A DNA stretch of 47,954 bases, taken from assembly GCA_021201905.1 (NCBI GenBank), contig JAJQEA010000058.1:1-47954 (forward strand), read 5' to 3'. The DNA comes from Clostridia bacterium. Its GTDB lineage: Bacteria; Bacillota; Clostridia; Lachnospirales; Lachnospiraceae. This document shows positions 1-10,698 of the stretch, in pieces. The notes under the pieces are model-generated. The model had not been told where the DNA came from. It saw only the letters and a program-made list of their open reading frames with translations, and searched no databases. Both the position numbers and the translations under genes were made by a program. Numbering within the stretch: the stretch's first letter is position 1; each line of letters opens with the position of its first letter.

Positions 1-53
<53 letters not shown>

Positions 54-341
54 ATGCTGTTTGGAGTAGCCCCATGCAAGGTTCCTCATTTATGTGAACT
101 GGCAAATCCGGAGAATTACATTACAAAAGATTGTCCTCCCTTTTTTATCCAACATGGATTGGCCGACACAGTAGTTCCATTTCAGCAGAGTATACTATTT
201 GCAGATAAGCTAGAAAAGGTAATCGGACAGGACAAGGTAACCCTTGAACTTTTTTCCAAGGTGGACCATGCGGAAGCATTTTTTAGGACACCGGAGAATA
301 CTGAAAAGATTTTTGCATTTTTGGATAAATATTTAAAGTAG
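54..341 (+). CDS. Alpha/beta hydrolase (esterase/lipase, BD-FAE-like), C-terminal fragment truncated by window start
   Basis: FIQHGLADTVVPFQQSILFADKL...VDHAEAFF: typical C-terminal Asp/His region of alpha/beta hydrolases; runs into the poly-C. Confidence 0.7.
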   Translation: MLFGVAPCKVPHLCELANPENYITKDCPPFFIQHGLADTVVPFQQSILFADKLEKVIGQDKVTLELFSKVDHAEAFFRTPENTEKIFAFLDKYLK

Positions 342-358
342 TAAAGGAGAAAAATACC

Positions 359-1445
359 ATGAAAAAAAATAATGTTAATCTGTGGCGTTGCTATGTCAGC
401 TATATTATCTGCAGCAATATTAAGTGCCTGCTCATCATCCTCAAAGGGGAATGAAACCGTATCAGCATCCGAAGCGGCTGCCCCATCTGAAGATAAAGCA
501 GGTGAAAGTAAATCTTCAAGTACAGAAGAGCAAAAAGAGGTTTCACTCCAGTATAGTACAACATCCACGCCAGGAACCGTTTATGTACAGGCATTCCAGA
601 GGATGGCAGAGGAAGTGGAGGAAAAGACTGGAGGAAAAGTTCATGTGATTATATACGACTCCAGCCAGTTGGGAAATGAGAGTGATGTGGATACAAATGT
701 ACTGGATGGCAGTATTGATATGTGCAATACCGGTTCAGGAGAGTTAGGTAAGCGTTATCCTGCCTTTAATGTCTTTCAGGCGCCATATCTGTTTGCAAGT
801 TATGAGCATTTTGAAAAGTTCATAGGCAGTGAAGTGGAAAAGGATTTGTTTCAGAAGGCAAATCAGAATCTTGGAACAACTGTGTGTGGAACCCAGACAA
901 TGGGAGCCAGATATGTCATTACCACAGGAATAAAGGCCACTACACCTGCAGAGTTTGCAGGGGCCAAGATAAGATGCCCGGATATGCCGTCTATTATTTC
1001 AACTGTCAATGGTCTGGGAGCCACGGCTACACCCATGGCTGCCACAGAACAGTATCTGGCTATGCAACAGGGGGTTGTGGATGGTGCTGAACATACATTA
1101 TCAGGATTCTCAGCGTGGAATATACAGGAACTCTGTAAAGAACTAATGCTTACAAACCATGCCCGTGAAGTGACATTTACTCTTGTATCTCAAAGCTGTC
1201 TTGATAAGCTTACCCAGGAAAACCAGCAGATACTGCTGGACGCCATTAATAATGCAGCAGCCTGGGCTAATGAACAGACAAATAAGGAAGAAGAAGGGTT
1301 CATGCAACGGTATCAGGAAGAGAACGGAATCGAACTTGTGGAGGTAGATGATGACGCATTCAGGGCGGCACTGGCACCTGTTTCCCAAAAGCTGAGTGCA
1401 GATGACCCGGAATTGTATACTGAAATTCAAAAGCTGGAACCGTAA
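359..1445 (+). CDS. TRAP transporter substrate-binding lipoprotein (DctP family); apparent +1 base in A tract just after the start codon
   Basis: ORF 372-1445 gives a DctP-type protein with lipobox LSAC; the ATG at 359 downstream of AAAGGAG is out of frame by one base because of an A8 tract. Confidence 0.85.
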
Positions 1446-1479
1446 CAATGAAGCATATTTTTAGGAAAAGGATGACAAA

Positions 1480-1980
1480 ATGGAAAATACAGTTAAAATT
1501 ATTATTTCCAAGATGGAATATGTGGAGCGGGTCGTCACATCTGTCATCTTTTGCTCCATGATGATAGTTGTCACTGCCCAGATTGTCATGCGCTATGCAC
1601 TCAACAGTCCGTTGTTATGGAGCGAGGAATTCGCGAGATATGTATATGTGTGGCTGGTATTCATCGGATCTGCGTATTGTGTGACACAAAATAAGCATGT
1701 GGCTGTTACCCTTGTCACGGACCGCCTTCCTGTGCTTTGGCAGAAGGCATTAAAAGTTTCCTGTAATATACTGGTGGCAGCAGCCCTGATATATCTGCTG
1801 CCACACTCGGCAAGATATGCATTTAAGCAGGGAAATCTGTTGTCCGGATGTATGCAGATTCCCATGAGTTGTGTGTTTGCAGCCATTCCGGTTGGATATA
1901 CATTAATGATTGCCCATATGCTTCTTCAAACCATTCTTATTATCAAGGCAGAGTCCGGTAAGGAGGTGTATAAACCATGA
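1480..1980 (+). CDS. TRAP transporter small permease (DctQ family)
   Basis: 4-TM hydrophobic protein between DctP- and DctM-type genes; ATGA overlap with the next gene. Confidence 0.9.
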   Translation: MENTVKIIISKMEYVERVVTSVIFCSMMIVVTAQIVMRYALNSPLLWSEEFARYVYVWLVFIGSAYCVTQNKHVAVTLVTDRLPVLWQKALKVSCNILVAAALIYLLPHSARYAFKQGNLLSGCMQIPMSCVFAAIPVGYTLMIAHMLLQTILIIKAESGKEVYKP

Positions 1981-3251
1981 TAGCCATGATGGCAGCGCTT
2001 ATAGTCTTGATGATATGTGGGATGCCCATCGGATTCTCGCTTCTGCTGGGTTCCCTGGTGTATTTTTTATCAGCGGATGCTTCTCTGAACATTATAGTAC
2101 AGAAGATGGCAATGACGGTAGGGGATTCGTTTTCTATGATGGCAGTACCATTTTTTATGTTCGCCGGTGCGATCATGAACCACAGCGGAATAACAGGACA
2201 GATTTTCGGTTTTGCAGACAAGCTTGTGGGCCATATAAGAGGCGGGATGGGGCATGCTAATATCTTGGCATCCGTCATTTTTGCGGGGATGTCTGGAAGC
2301 GCGATTGCGGATACCGGAGGCTTGGGGGCCATCGAGCTTAAGGCCATGAAGGATGCAGGATATGATGATGACTTTTCACTTGCCATTACCGGGGCGTCCA
2401 GTTGCATTGGACCCGTGATTCCCCCAAGTGTTCCATTTGTTATGTATGGAGTTATTGCAGGGGTGTCTATTGGAGCACTTTTTATGGCAGGGGTAGTTCC
2501 GGGCTTATGCATGGCAATGGCGATGGCTGTTGTTGTCTGGTATCAGGCAAAAAAACGGGGATATGAACCTCATGCACGTGCCGGAATCAGGGAAATTGGG
2601 CATAGTTTCGTCCATTCCTTTTGGGGGTTGCTGGCGCCAGTCATATTGATTGGTGGGATTGTCACCGGCGTATGTACACCAACGGAAGCTGCAGTTGTAG
2701 CTGCTGCATATTCACTGATTATATCCTTTGCCACTCATAATATAAAATTCAGGGACCTTCCGGCCATTATTGATGAAACGGTCAAGACTACGGCCATGGT
2801 GATGCTCATTGCATCAGCCAGCTGTGTCTTTGGATGGATATTGACAGTCGAACAGATTCCGGTACATGCGGCGGCTGCAATATCATCAATCGTGCCCAAC
2901 AAAATAGTGGCAATATTACTGGTAAACCTTCTGTTTCTTGTGGTTGGAATGTTCATGGATGGGACAGCGTCAATTATTATTCTGACACCTATTCTGGTTC
3001 CGCTTATGAGTTCATACGGTATGAATCTGGTACATTTTGGGGTACTTATGACAGTCAATGTGATGATTGGCCTCTTAACACCTCCGGTGGGAATGGTGCT
3101 GTATGTGTTGTCCGGTGTATCTGGCGTTAAGGTGGAAGCTATATCAAAAGCCATGATTCCATATATAATAACATTGATTGTGGTAGTTTTAATTCTTTCT
3201 TTTGTACCGCAGATAGTGCTGTTTCTTCCTGGTCTTATGGGAGCTATATAG
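1977..3251 (+). CDS. TRAP transporter large permease (DctM family)
   Basis: PFFMFAGAIMNHSGIT, GMSGSAIADTGGLG, IGPVIPPSVPFVMYG motifs. Confidence 0.95.
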   Translation: MIAMMAALIVLMICGMPIGFSLLLGSLVYFLSADASLNIIVQKMAMTVGDSFSMMAVPFFMFAGAIMNHSGITGQIFGFADKLVGHIRGGMGHANILASVIFAGMSGSAIADTGGLGAIELKAMKDAGYDDDFSLAITGASSCIGPVIPPSVPFVMYGVIAGVSIGALFMAGVVPGLCMAMAMAVVVWYQAKKRGYEPHARAGIREIGHSFVHSFWGLLAPVILIGGIVTGVCTPTEAAVVAAAYSLIISFATHNIKFRDLPAIIDETVKTTAMVMLIASASCVFGWILTVEQIPVHAAAAISSIVPNKIVAILLVNLLFLVVGMFMDGTASIIILTPILVPLMSSYGMNLVHFGVLMTVNVMIGLLTPPVGMVLYVLSGVSGVKVEAISKAMIPYIITLIVVVLILSFVPQIVLFLPGLMGAI

Positions 3252-3289
3252 TTTTTGCATTAAAAATAAGTATGACGTTTAAAGCGCGT

Positions 3290-3325
3290 TGGGCCTGGTA
3301 AATATGCCAGGCCCAGTCTTTATTT
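3290..3325 (+). terminator. Rho-independent terminator after TRAP operon
   Basis: GGGCCTGG-loop-CCAGGCCC followed by a T-rich stretch. Confidence 0.8.
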
Positions 3326-3479
3326 TAAAAACAGAATATATAATTAGAAAATAATCGTGAAAATATCGTTAGAATATCTTAAGTTGACGCAAAACTGTCC
3401 CCTGGTCTATAATAGAACCATGAAAAGAAGAAACAAGGAAAGTGCAGCAAGGGGGAATCCTTGGAGGAGGTTGAATTTC

Positions 3480-4730
3480 ATGAGAAGCATGAAGCGATTG
3501 TTATGTCTGGCTCTGGCCGCAGGCACGCTGATTACAGCGATGCCCATCCAGTCCCTGGCAGCATCTGATTATAAGTATATCACGAACATCTCTCTGAAGG
3601 TGGATATAGACCTGGATTCAGGGGATGAAATCAATGATGGTGACAGTCTGGGAACGGATTCCAGCGACAGCGGGAACAAGGTATACACTTCATCAAACAA
3701 ATACAGGGTACAGTCGGCAGAGTGGTCCGATGACAAGGAAGTGACCATTGGCGACACGCCGAAGATAACCGTATGGCTGGAGCCGGAGAGTTCCAGCAAC
3801 AGCAATTACGATTACCGTTTCCGCAGCAGCTACAGTTCAGGCAGCGTCAGTGTAAGCGGAGGCACCTTTGTGTCTGCTTCCAAAAGCGGAAGTGACCTCA
3901 AGGTGGTAATCAGGGCAAACGGAATCAAGGGAACCTACGACCCGCCGGAGGACGCGGAATGGGGCAGCACCCGGGGCAGAGCCAGGTGGGAGGAACCGGA
4001 AAACGGCGGTTCCGGATATTATGACGTGTATTTATACCGGGGTTCATCCGTTGTCAAGAAGCTGGAGGAGTACAAGGGAACATCCTATAATTTTTATCCC
4101 TATATGACCAAGGAGGGCGATTATTCCTTTAAGGTCAGAACCGTACCCCACACAGAGGAGGAAAAGAAGCGCGGTAAAAAGAGCGAATGGACAGAAGCAG
4201 GAGACTTATATATCGCTGAGGACGAGGTTTCTGACGGCAGCGGGCAGGAGGACGGAAACGGCAGCACTCCCAGCGGAGGAAACACGGACGTTGGATGGCG
4301 CAAGGAAGGCGACACATGGTATTTCAAATATCCTGACGGCAATTACCAGAAAAACGGCTGGCTGAGATGGAATGATAAATGGTATCTGTTCGACGAGACA
4401 GGCAAGATGGTGACGGGATGGAAGCAGACCAACAGCGGATGGTACTATCTGGGTGAAAGCGGCGATATGAAGACAGGTTGGGTAAAGTCCAATAATATTT
4501 GGTACTATATGAACCCCAACCAGGACGGACCGGAAGGCGCCATGGTCAAGAACAGCTGGCTCACCATTGACGGAAAGACGTATTTCATGAACGAAAGCGG
4601 CGCCATGGTGGAAGGGTGGTACAAGGTCCAGGATAATTGGTACTACTTCTATCCGGGACAGGGACAGAAGGCTGTAAACACATCCATCAGCGGTTTCCAG
4701 TTAGACGCCAATGGAGTATGGCAGCATTAG
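3480..4730 (+). CDS. Secreted protein with N-terminal repeat-family domain and C-terminal choline/cell-wall-binding-type repeats (paralog 1)
   Basis: Signal peptide MRSMKRLLCLALAAGTLITAMPIQSLA; repeats such as GWLRWNDKWYLFDETGKMVTGWKQTNSGWYYLGESGDMKTGW; GGAGG upstream of ATG 3480. Confidence 0.85.
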   Translation: MRSMKRLLCLALAAGTLITAMPIQSLAASDYKYITNISLKVDIDLDSGDEINDGDSLGTDSSDSGNKVYTSSNKYRVQSAEWSDDKEVTIGDTPKITVWLEPESSSNSNYDYRFRSSYSSGSVSVSGGTFVSASKSGSDLKVVIRANGIKGTYDPPEDAEWGSTRGRARWEEPENGGSGYYDVYLYRGSSVVKKLEEYKGTSYNFYPYMTKEGDYSFKVRTVPHTEEEKKRGKKSEWTEAGDLYIAEDEVSDGSGQEDGNGSTPSGGNTDVGWRKEGDTWYFKYPDGNYQKNGWLRWNDKWYLFDETGKMVTGWKQTNSGWYYLGESGDMKTGWVKSNNIWYYMNPNQDGPEGAMVKNSWLTIDGKTYFMNESGAMVEGWYKVQDNWYYFYPGQGQKAVNTSISGFQLDANGVWQH

Positions 4731-4818
4731 GATAAAGAGGTTTGTGAGTGATTTGCGGGAAAAGGAAGTATGATGGCATTTTTCATAGATAAAGGAAGGA
4801 TAGTTGAAAGGAGACGCT

Positions 4819-5814
4819 ATGAAAAGAGGCAGGTTTTGTTTTACAGCTGCTGCCGTTTGTTTGATGGTATTTGGCCTGAGCATAAGTGCTCAGGCTAAAA
4901 CCACATATAGGCTGGAGATTACCAACCAGTACGACACAGACGGCACCAGCAGGGACGACAATGACAAAGACAGGGTACATCCCCTGGAACCGGATGTGGA
5001 AGTGTCTGAAGGCTCCTCGGATGGGATGGAGCTGGCATCCGATGTGGAGTGGTCCAAGGATCCCCTGAACTGGAGTGCAGGCAATGAGGTGACAGGAACC
5101 CTGTATCTGGGCTGCACGGGAAGCCTGGGCAGGGACAGTCTGGAGCTTCGTGTGACCAATGGAAGAAATGAAGCAAAGGTTTCCTCCGTGAAAAAGTATA
5201 CGGGAGAGGACTATGAATCAGATTTGGGAAATGTATATGAGGTGAAATTTAAGTACCAGGTTGCGGCGCAGTTGGGAGAGACTGACTGGGCCGGCTGGGA
5301 CAGTGCGAACCCCGGTCTTGCCAGGTGGAATGCTGTTAAGTACGCCAACACATACCGGGTTGTTCTCTATGATGACCAGGGGTCTGTGGTGAGCCAGCTT
5401 GTGGAGGGCTGTACCGAGTACGATTTTTCACCCTTTATGACAAAGGAGGGGATTCAGTATTATTTTGAGGTCCAGGCCATTGCGAGAAACGGAAACCAGC
5501 AGGATTATCTTGAGGATGGCGAACCTGTAAGCTCCCTGGCCTCCGGGACTAATACACCGGGCATTACCGGCGGCACCTGGGGAGATTATCAGGAGGGCAG
5601 GCGTTTTACTTATCAGGATGGAACCGCAGCCGCAGACCGGTGGGAGCGTATCATGGGAAAATGGTATTATTTTAACCCGGAGGGTTATGCTGTCACCGGA
5701 TGGAACCAGATTCAGGGTATATGGTACTACATGTATGGGGATGGCGCCATGGCAGCGGGAGTCACCACGCCGGACGGCTTTCAGGTAGACGGCAGCGGGG
5801 CATGGATTCATTGA
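4819..5814 (+). CDS. Secreted protein with C-terminal wall-binding repeats (paralog 2)
   Basis: Signal peptide MKRGRFCFTAAAVCLMVFGLSISAQA; shared module YRVVLYDDQGSVVSQL...YDFSPFMTKEGIQYYFEVQA; GKWYYFNPEGYAVTGW repeats. Confidence 0.85.
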   Translation: MKRGRFCFTAAAVCLMVFGLSISAQAKTTYRLEITNQYDTDGTSRDDNDKDRVHPLEPDVEVSEGSSDGMELASDVEWSKDPLNWSAGNEVTGTLYLGCTGSLGRDSLELRVTNGRNEAKVSSVKKYTGEDYESDLGNVYEVKFKYQVAAQLGETDWAGWDSANPGLARWNAVKYANTYRVVLYDDQGSVVSQLVEGCTEYDFSPFMTKEGIQYYFEVQAIARNGNQQDYLEDGEPVSSLASGTNTPGITGGTWGDYQEGRRFTYQDGTAAADRWERIMGKWYYFNPEGYAVTGWNQIQGIWYYMYGDGAMAAGVTTPDGFQVDGSGAWIH

Positions 5815-5859
5815 CACAGAGGCACGGTTTATGGTTTGCAGTGAAAGGGAGAGTGTGAT

Positions 5860-6850
5860 ATGGGGAGACTGAAACGGCAGGCAGTCATTTGGATGTCAGG
5901 GGCGCTGTTGATGTCCATGTGCGGGACGGCCATGGCATCCACAAGGACAGAGATAGACAGTATATCCCTGGATGTAGAGGCGAATATTGAGGCGGGCGAC
6001 AGTTCTGGCGATGTGGATGTGACCTGTGATTCCGGCGATTACTATGTGGACGATGTGGAGATAACCAATGAGCCTAAAAACGGATGGGATGACGGCGATA
6101 AACCAAAGCTGAAGGTCACGGTGGAGGCAGAGGATGACTATTACTTTTCTTCCGGCCTGTCTAAAAATGACGTGGACTTAAGAGGGGCGGACGGCAAAGT
6201 TACATCTGTTACCAGAAAGAGCAGCACCTTGATTGTATACATTACTCTGGATTCCCTGGACGGCAGTGACAGCGGATATGATTTGGATGTCTACGGACTG
6301 GAATGGGATGAATCCGACGGCATGGCCTCATGGGAGGACAGCGGGGATGCAAGGAAATACGAGGTAAGGCTTTACCGCAACGATAATTCAGTGACCTCTG
6401 TACTTACAACCTCTGACACCAGTTATGATTTTTCCGGTTATATAACAAGAAGCGGCGATTATATGTTTAAAGTCAGGGCTGTGTACAATTCCTCTGACAA
6501 GGGCAGCTGGGAGGAATCCGACTCCTGGTATGTCTCATCTGAGGAAGCGGATGAAATCAGCCATGGCAAAAGGACATCCGGCTGGCTCATCCTCATCCAG
6601 TTACAAAGGCGCATGGCTCAGGGATGCGGTGGGCTGGTGGTATTGCAATGCGGATAAGAGCTATACGGTAAATAACTGGCAGTATATTGATGACAGGTGG
6701 TATTTCTTCAATGCAGCGGGCTACATGGTGACGGGCTGGATTGACTGGAACGGCAGATGGTATTACTGCGGAGACGATGGAGCCATGTATTCTAACACCA
6801 CCACACCGGACGGGTATTATGTGGGGGATGATGGAGCCTGGGTGCAGTGA
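5860..6850 (+). pseudogene. Secreted protein with C-terminal wall-binding repeats (paralog 3), frameshifted near 6583
   Basis: ORF 5860-6657 has the shared N-terminal and Fn3-like module; ORF 6530-6850 carries the repeats (DRWYFFNAAGYMVTGWIDWNGRWYYCGDDGAMY). Removing T6583 joins them as TSGGSSSSSYKGAW. Confidence 0.8.
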
Positions 6851-6928
6851 CCCGCAGCTGGCCGGATATGGAAAGACGGCAGAACCTCAGATAAGGTGGA
6901 AAATACGCCGTATGCATTTTATCAAAAA

Positions 6929-6970
6929 GAAAATCCCCGGGGAGCTTAAAAACTCTCAGGGGATTTTTTC
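6929..6970 (+). terminator. Rho-independent terminator
   Basis: AAATCCCC...GGGGATTTTTT hairpin with T run. Confidence 0.75.
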
Positions 6971-7149
6971 TGCTGTATGGATATCCTGCCCTCTGGACTC
7001 GGTATTGCGGCTGGCGCTGTTTTTTGCCGCAGCCGTGGCTCCACAATGGGATTATGCAACGGGATTATTGCGCCGCTGCTCTTGACTTCTATAGTAATAT
7101 CAACTAAAATTGAGAAACGTAGCAGAACGAAGGTTTTGAAAGGACGCAT

Positions 7150-8004
7150 ATGGGAATCGTGAAAGCGGCAAAACTGGTATATGAGTATATCAGGCGCGAT
7201 GAGGAAGAAAATATAGAAGAAGTGAACCGGGCCATTGACGGTGTGGATGTGGACATAAAAAAGGGTGATTTTGTGGCTGTTCTGGGCCATAATGGTTCCG
7301 GCAAGTCTACCCTGGCCAAACATGTAAACGGTCTGCTGCTGCCCACGGAGGGAACCGTATGGGTGGGAGATATGGATACCAGGGATGAGGAACATATCTG
7401 GGATGTGAGAAAGACCGCCGGCATGGTGTTCCAGAATCCGGATAATCAGATCATTGGCAATATTGTGGAGGAGGATGTGGGCTTTGGACCGGAGAATATA
7501 GGCGTGCCCACGGAAGAGATATGGAAGCGTGTGGAGGCGAGCCTCAAAGCAGTGGGAATGACCGCCTACCGGCTCCAGTCCCCCAACAAGCTTTCCGGAG
7601 GACAGAAGCAGAGGGTGGCCATAGCAGGCGTCATGGCCATGAAGCCAGAGTGTATTATATTGGACGAGCCCACTGCCATGCTGGACCCTAACGGCCGCAA
7701 GGAGGTCATACGGACCATACATGAGTTAAACCGGACAGAGGGCATCACGGTTCTGCTGATTACCCATTATATGGAGGAAGCCATTGAAGCGGACAGAATC
7801 ATTGTGATGGACGACGGCAGGATTGTCATGGACGGACAGCCAAGGGAGATCTTTTCCAGGGTCAGAGAGCTGAAAAGCCATGGGCTGGACGTGCCTCAGG
7901 TGACAGAGCTGGCCTGGGAGCTTAAGGAGGCAGGGATGCCCCTTGCAGATGGAATCCTTAGCAGGGAAGAGCTGGTGGAACAGCTGGTACCCCTTCTGAG
8001 ATAG
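7150..8004 (+). CDS. ecfA1: Energy-coupling factor transporter ATPase
   Basis: [39 protein letters not shown]; followed by ecfA2 and ecfT. Confidence 0.93.
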   Translation: MGIVKAAKLVYEYIRRDEEENIEEVNRAIDGVDVDIKKGDFVAVLGHNGSGKSTLAKHVNGLLLPTEGTVWVGDMDTRDEEHIWDVRKTAGMVFQNPDNQIIGNIVEEDVGFGPENIGVPTEEIWKRVEASLKAVGMTAYRLQSPNKLSGGQKQRVAIAGVMAMKPECIILDEPTAMLDPNGRKEVIRTIHELNRTEGITVLLITHYMEEAIEADRIIVMDDGRIVMDGQPREIFSRVRELKSHGLDVPQVTELAWELKEAGMPLADGILSREELVEQLVPLLR

Positions 8005-8021
8005 GGAGAAGGAGATAGAGG

Positions 8022-8900
8022 ATGTCAATAAAAGCAGTTGATTTGAATTATGTATATGGGGGAGGCACAGCCTTTGAACAGCATGCCCTGTTTGACGTGA
8101 ATCTGGAGATTGAGGACGGGGAATTCGTAGGGCTGATTGGACATACAGGATCGGGGAAATCCACCCTGATTCAGCATTTAAACGGGCTGATAAAGGCCAG
8201 CGCCGGCGAACTCTACTACAATGGGGAGAATATCTATAGCCAGGGTTATGACATGAAGCAGCTGAGGAGCAAGGTGGGACTGGCGTTTCAGTATCCGGAG
8301 CACCAGCTCTTTGAAGTGGATGTGCTGACAGACGTATGCTTCGGACCTAAGAATCAGGGACTGAGCGGGGAGGAGGCTGAAGCCAGGGCAAAAAAAGCCC
8401 TGGAGCAGGTGGGCCTGGACCCTTCCTATTACAAGCAGTCTCCCTTTGAGCTGTCCGGCGGCCAGAAACGGCGGGTGGCCATTGCCGGCGTGCTGGCCAT
8501 GGAACCGGAGGTCCTTATACTGGACGAGCCGACGGCTGGCCTGGACCCCAGGGGAAGAGACGAGATTCTGGACCAGATTGACAGGCTTCACAGGGAGCGC
8601 CATATGACCATCATACTGGTTTCCCACAGCATGGAGGATGTGGCCAGGTATGCGGACCGGCTTATTGTGATGAACCATGGGCAGAAGGTGTTTGACGGTG
8701 CGCCCAAGGAGGTATTCCGTCATTACAGGGAACTGGAGACCATGGGACTGGCGGCGCCCCAGATAACCTATCTGGTCCATGACCTGAAGGCAAAAGGCAT
8801 TGATATTGATAATGATATTACCACAGTGGCAGAGGCCAGGGAGGCGATTCTGGTGCTGAGGGACAGACTGACAGAAAGCAGCAGGGATAAAAATGTTTAG
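8022..8900 (+). CDS. ecfA2: Energy-coupling factor transporter ATPase
   Basis: GHTGSGKSTLIQHLNGL, LSGGQKRRVAIAGVLAMEPEVLILDEPTAGLD. Confidence 0.93.
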   Translation: MSIKAVDLNYVYGGGTAFEQHALFDVNLEIEDGEFVGLIGHTGSGKSTLIQHLNGLIKASAGELYYNGENIYSQGYDMKQLRSKVGLAFQYPEHQLFEVDVLTDVCFGPKNQGLSGEEAEARAKKALEQVGLDPSYYKQSPFELSGGQKRRVAIAGVLAMEPEVLILDEPTAGLDPRGRDEILDQIDRLHRERHMTIILVSHSMEDVARYADRLIVMNHGQKVFDGAPKEVFRHYRELETMGLAAPQITYLVHDLKAKGIDIDNDITTVAEAREAILVLRDRLTESSRDKNV

Positions 8901-9693
8901 AGAGATAACGTTGGGCCAGTACTATCCGGTGGACTCGGCAGTCCATAGACTGGACCCCAGAACAAAGCTTTTTGGAACTATGGTGTTCATAGCCTCCTTG
9001 TTTGTCGTAAACAATATATGGGGGTATGTCATTGCCACTGTGGTGCTGGCGGTTGTGATTAAGCTGACCAAGGTGCCGGTGCGTTTCATACTCAGAGGAC
9101 TGAAGGCTATCATGATTCTGCTGTTAATCAGTGTCAGCTTTAACCTGTTCCTCACAGACGGGCGCATACTGGTAAAGTTCTGGATTTTCAAGATAACCTA
9201 TGAGGGCGTGCGCATGGCCTTTTTTATGGGTCTGAGGCTTATCTATCTGGTCATTGGTTCATCCGTCATGACGCTGACCACCACGCCGAACCAGCTGACA
9301 GACGGTCTGGAGAAGGGCCTTGGCTTCCTGAAGCGGTTCAGGGTGCCGGTCCATGAGGTTGCCATGATGATGTCCATTGCCCTGAGGTTTATTCCCATTC
9401 TTGTGGAGGAAACCGATAAAATCATGAAGGCCCAGATGGCCAGGGGAGCTGACTTTGAAACCGGCAACCTGATACAGAAGGCAAAGGCCATGGTGCCGCT
9501 CCTGGTGCCCCTGTTTATCTCCGCTTTCTGCAGGGCCACAGATCTGGCCATGGCCATGGAAGCCCGCTGTTACCGCGGCGGCGACGGCCGCACAAAGATG
9601 AAACCCCTTCAGTACCGCCAGGCGGACCATGATGCCTATATGATATATGCTCTGTATTTTGTGGTCATCATAGCGTCCAGGGTTTATCTCTAA
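8893..9693 (+). CDS. ecfT: Energy-coupling factor transporter transmembrane protein
   Basis: FREITLGQYYPVDSAVHRLDPRTKL, C-terminal ARG motif QMARGADFETG. Confidence 0.93.
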   Translation: MFREITLGQYYPVDSAVHRLDPRTKLFGTMVFIASLFVVNNIWGYVIATVVLAVVIKLTKVPVRFILRGLKAIMILLLISVSFNLFLTDGRILVKFWIFKITYEGVRMAFFMGLRLIYLVIGSSVMTLTTTPNQLTDGLEKGLGFLKRFRVPVHEVAMMMSIALRFIPILVEETDKIMKAQMARGADFETGNLIQKAKAMVPLLVPLFISAFCRATDLAMAMEARCYRGGDGRTKMKPLQYRQADHDAYMIYALYFVVIIASRVYL

Positions 9694-9731
9694 AATGAGT
9701 ATTGCGCTGCATAAACAGGAAGGTAGAACCA

Positions 9732-10475
9732 ATGAAACGAATACGGCTTGTGGTTGCCTATGACGGCACACAATATCACGGCTGGCAGATACAGCCCGGG
9801 GCAGTGACCATAGAATCTGTTCTCAATGAGGCCCTTACCCAGCTCATGAGGGAGCCCATCCAGGTCATAGGCGCCAGCAGGACAGATTCAGGCGTCCATG
9901 CAAGGGGAAATGTGGCTGTCTTTGACACGGAAAGCCAGATGCCGCCGGATAAAATTTGCATGGCCCTGAACCAGAGACTTCCGGAGGATATCCGGGTTCA
10001 GGTATCTGAGGAGGTGCCCTCTGACTGGCATCCCAGGAAATGTGCCTGCATCAAGACATATGAATACAGGATTCTAAATAGGAGAATCAACATGCCCATG
10101 GAGCGCCTGTACTCCCATTTCTGCTATTATAAGCTGGATGTGGACAGGATGCAGGCTGCTGCGAATATGCTGGCCGGGGAACATGATTTTAAAAGCTTCT
10201 GCAGTGTCCGTACCCAGGTAACGGATACGGTAAGGACCGTTTACAGGATTGATGTAGCGAGAAATGACGATGACATCATTACCATACGCGTGACCGGAAA
10301 CGGTTTTCTGTATAACATGGTGCGCATCATTGCCGGAACTCTGATGGCCGTGGGAACCGGCCACATACAGGCAGAGGATATGCCCTCCATTCTGGAGGCA
10401 AAGGACCGGCGGGCGGCAGGCCCCACGGCGCCTGCCAGGGGGCTTACCCTGATAGAAATGAAATATGAGCTGTAA
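9732..10475 (+). CDS. truA: tRNA pseudouridine(38-40) synthase
   Basis: YDGTQYHGWQIQP, ASRTDSGVHARGNVAVFDT, TGNGFLYNMVRIIAGTL. Confidence 0.95.
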   Translation: MKRIRLVVAYDGTQYHGWQIQPGAVTIESVLNEALTQLMREPIQVIGASRTDSGVHARGNVAVFDTESQMPPDKICMALNQRLPEDIRVQVSEEVPSDWHPRKCACIKTYEYRILNRRINMPMERLYSHFCYYKLDVDRMQAAANMLAGEHDFKSFCSVRTQVTDTVRTVYRIDVARNDDDIITIRVTGNGFLYNMVRIIAGTLMAVGTGHIQAEDMPSILEAKDRRAAGPTAPARGLTLIEMKYEL

Positions 10476-10511
10476 ATGCCGGATTTTCTTTGCTTATTCG
10501 GCATTTTTTCT
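10475..10511 (+). terminator. Rho-independent terminator after truA
   Basis: AATGCCG...CGGCATTTTTTC. Confidence 0.8.
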
Positions 10512-10522
10512 TTGTAAAGTGG

Positions 10523-10551
10523 TTGACAGGGAGTGTTTGGTATTATATAAT
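10523..10551 (+). promoter_or_regulatory. Consensus sigma-A-type promoter upstream of rplM
   Basis: TTGACA (10523-10528), 17-nt spacer, TATAAT (10546-10551). Confidence 0.85.
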
Positions 10552-10555
10552 ATAA

Positions 10556-10698
10556 AATTGTGACATTAGCAAAGAATGCTCATCCAAAGCCCCGGAGTGA
10601 GCACTTTGATTGATAAATACTTCCCATATTTATCAGGCATATAGCGGGCATCCGTTGGATGTCAGGTGTATAACAAGGTTGAGATTAACAGGAGGTTA
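10556..10698 (+). promoter_or_regulatory. Structured 5' leader of rplM-rpsI, candidate L13-type ribosomal-protein leader
   Basis: About 140 nt leader with hairpin potential: TGCTCA/TGAGCA, GATAAATA-CTTCCCA-TATTTATC, CATCC-GTT-GGATG. Confidence 0.55.

Noticed and set aside
7150-9693. ECF module lacking an S component as unusual
   Set aside because: ecfA1-A2-T next to truA-rplM-rpsI is the common arrangement; S components are typically encoded elsewhere
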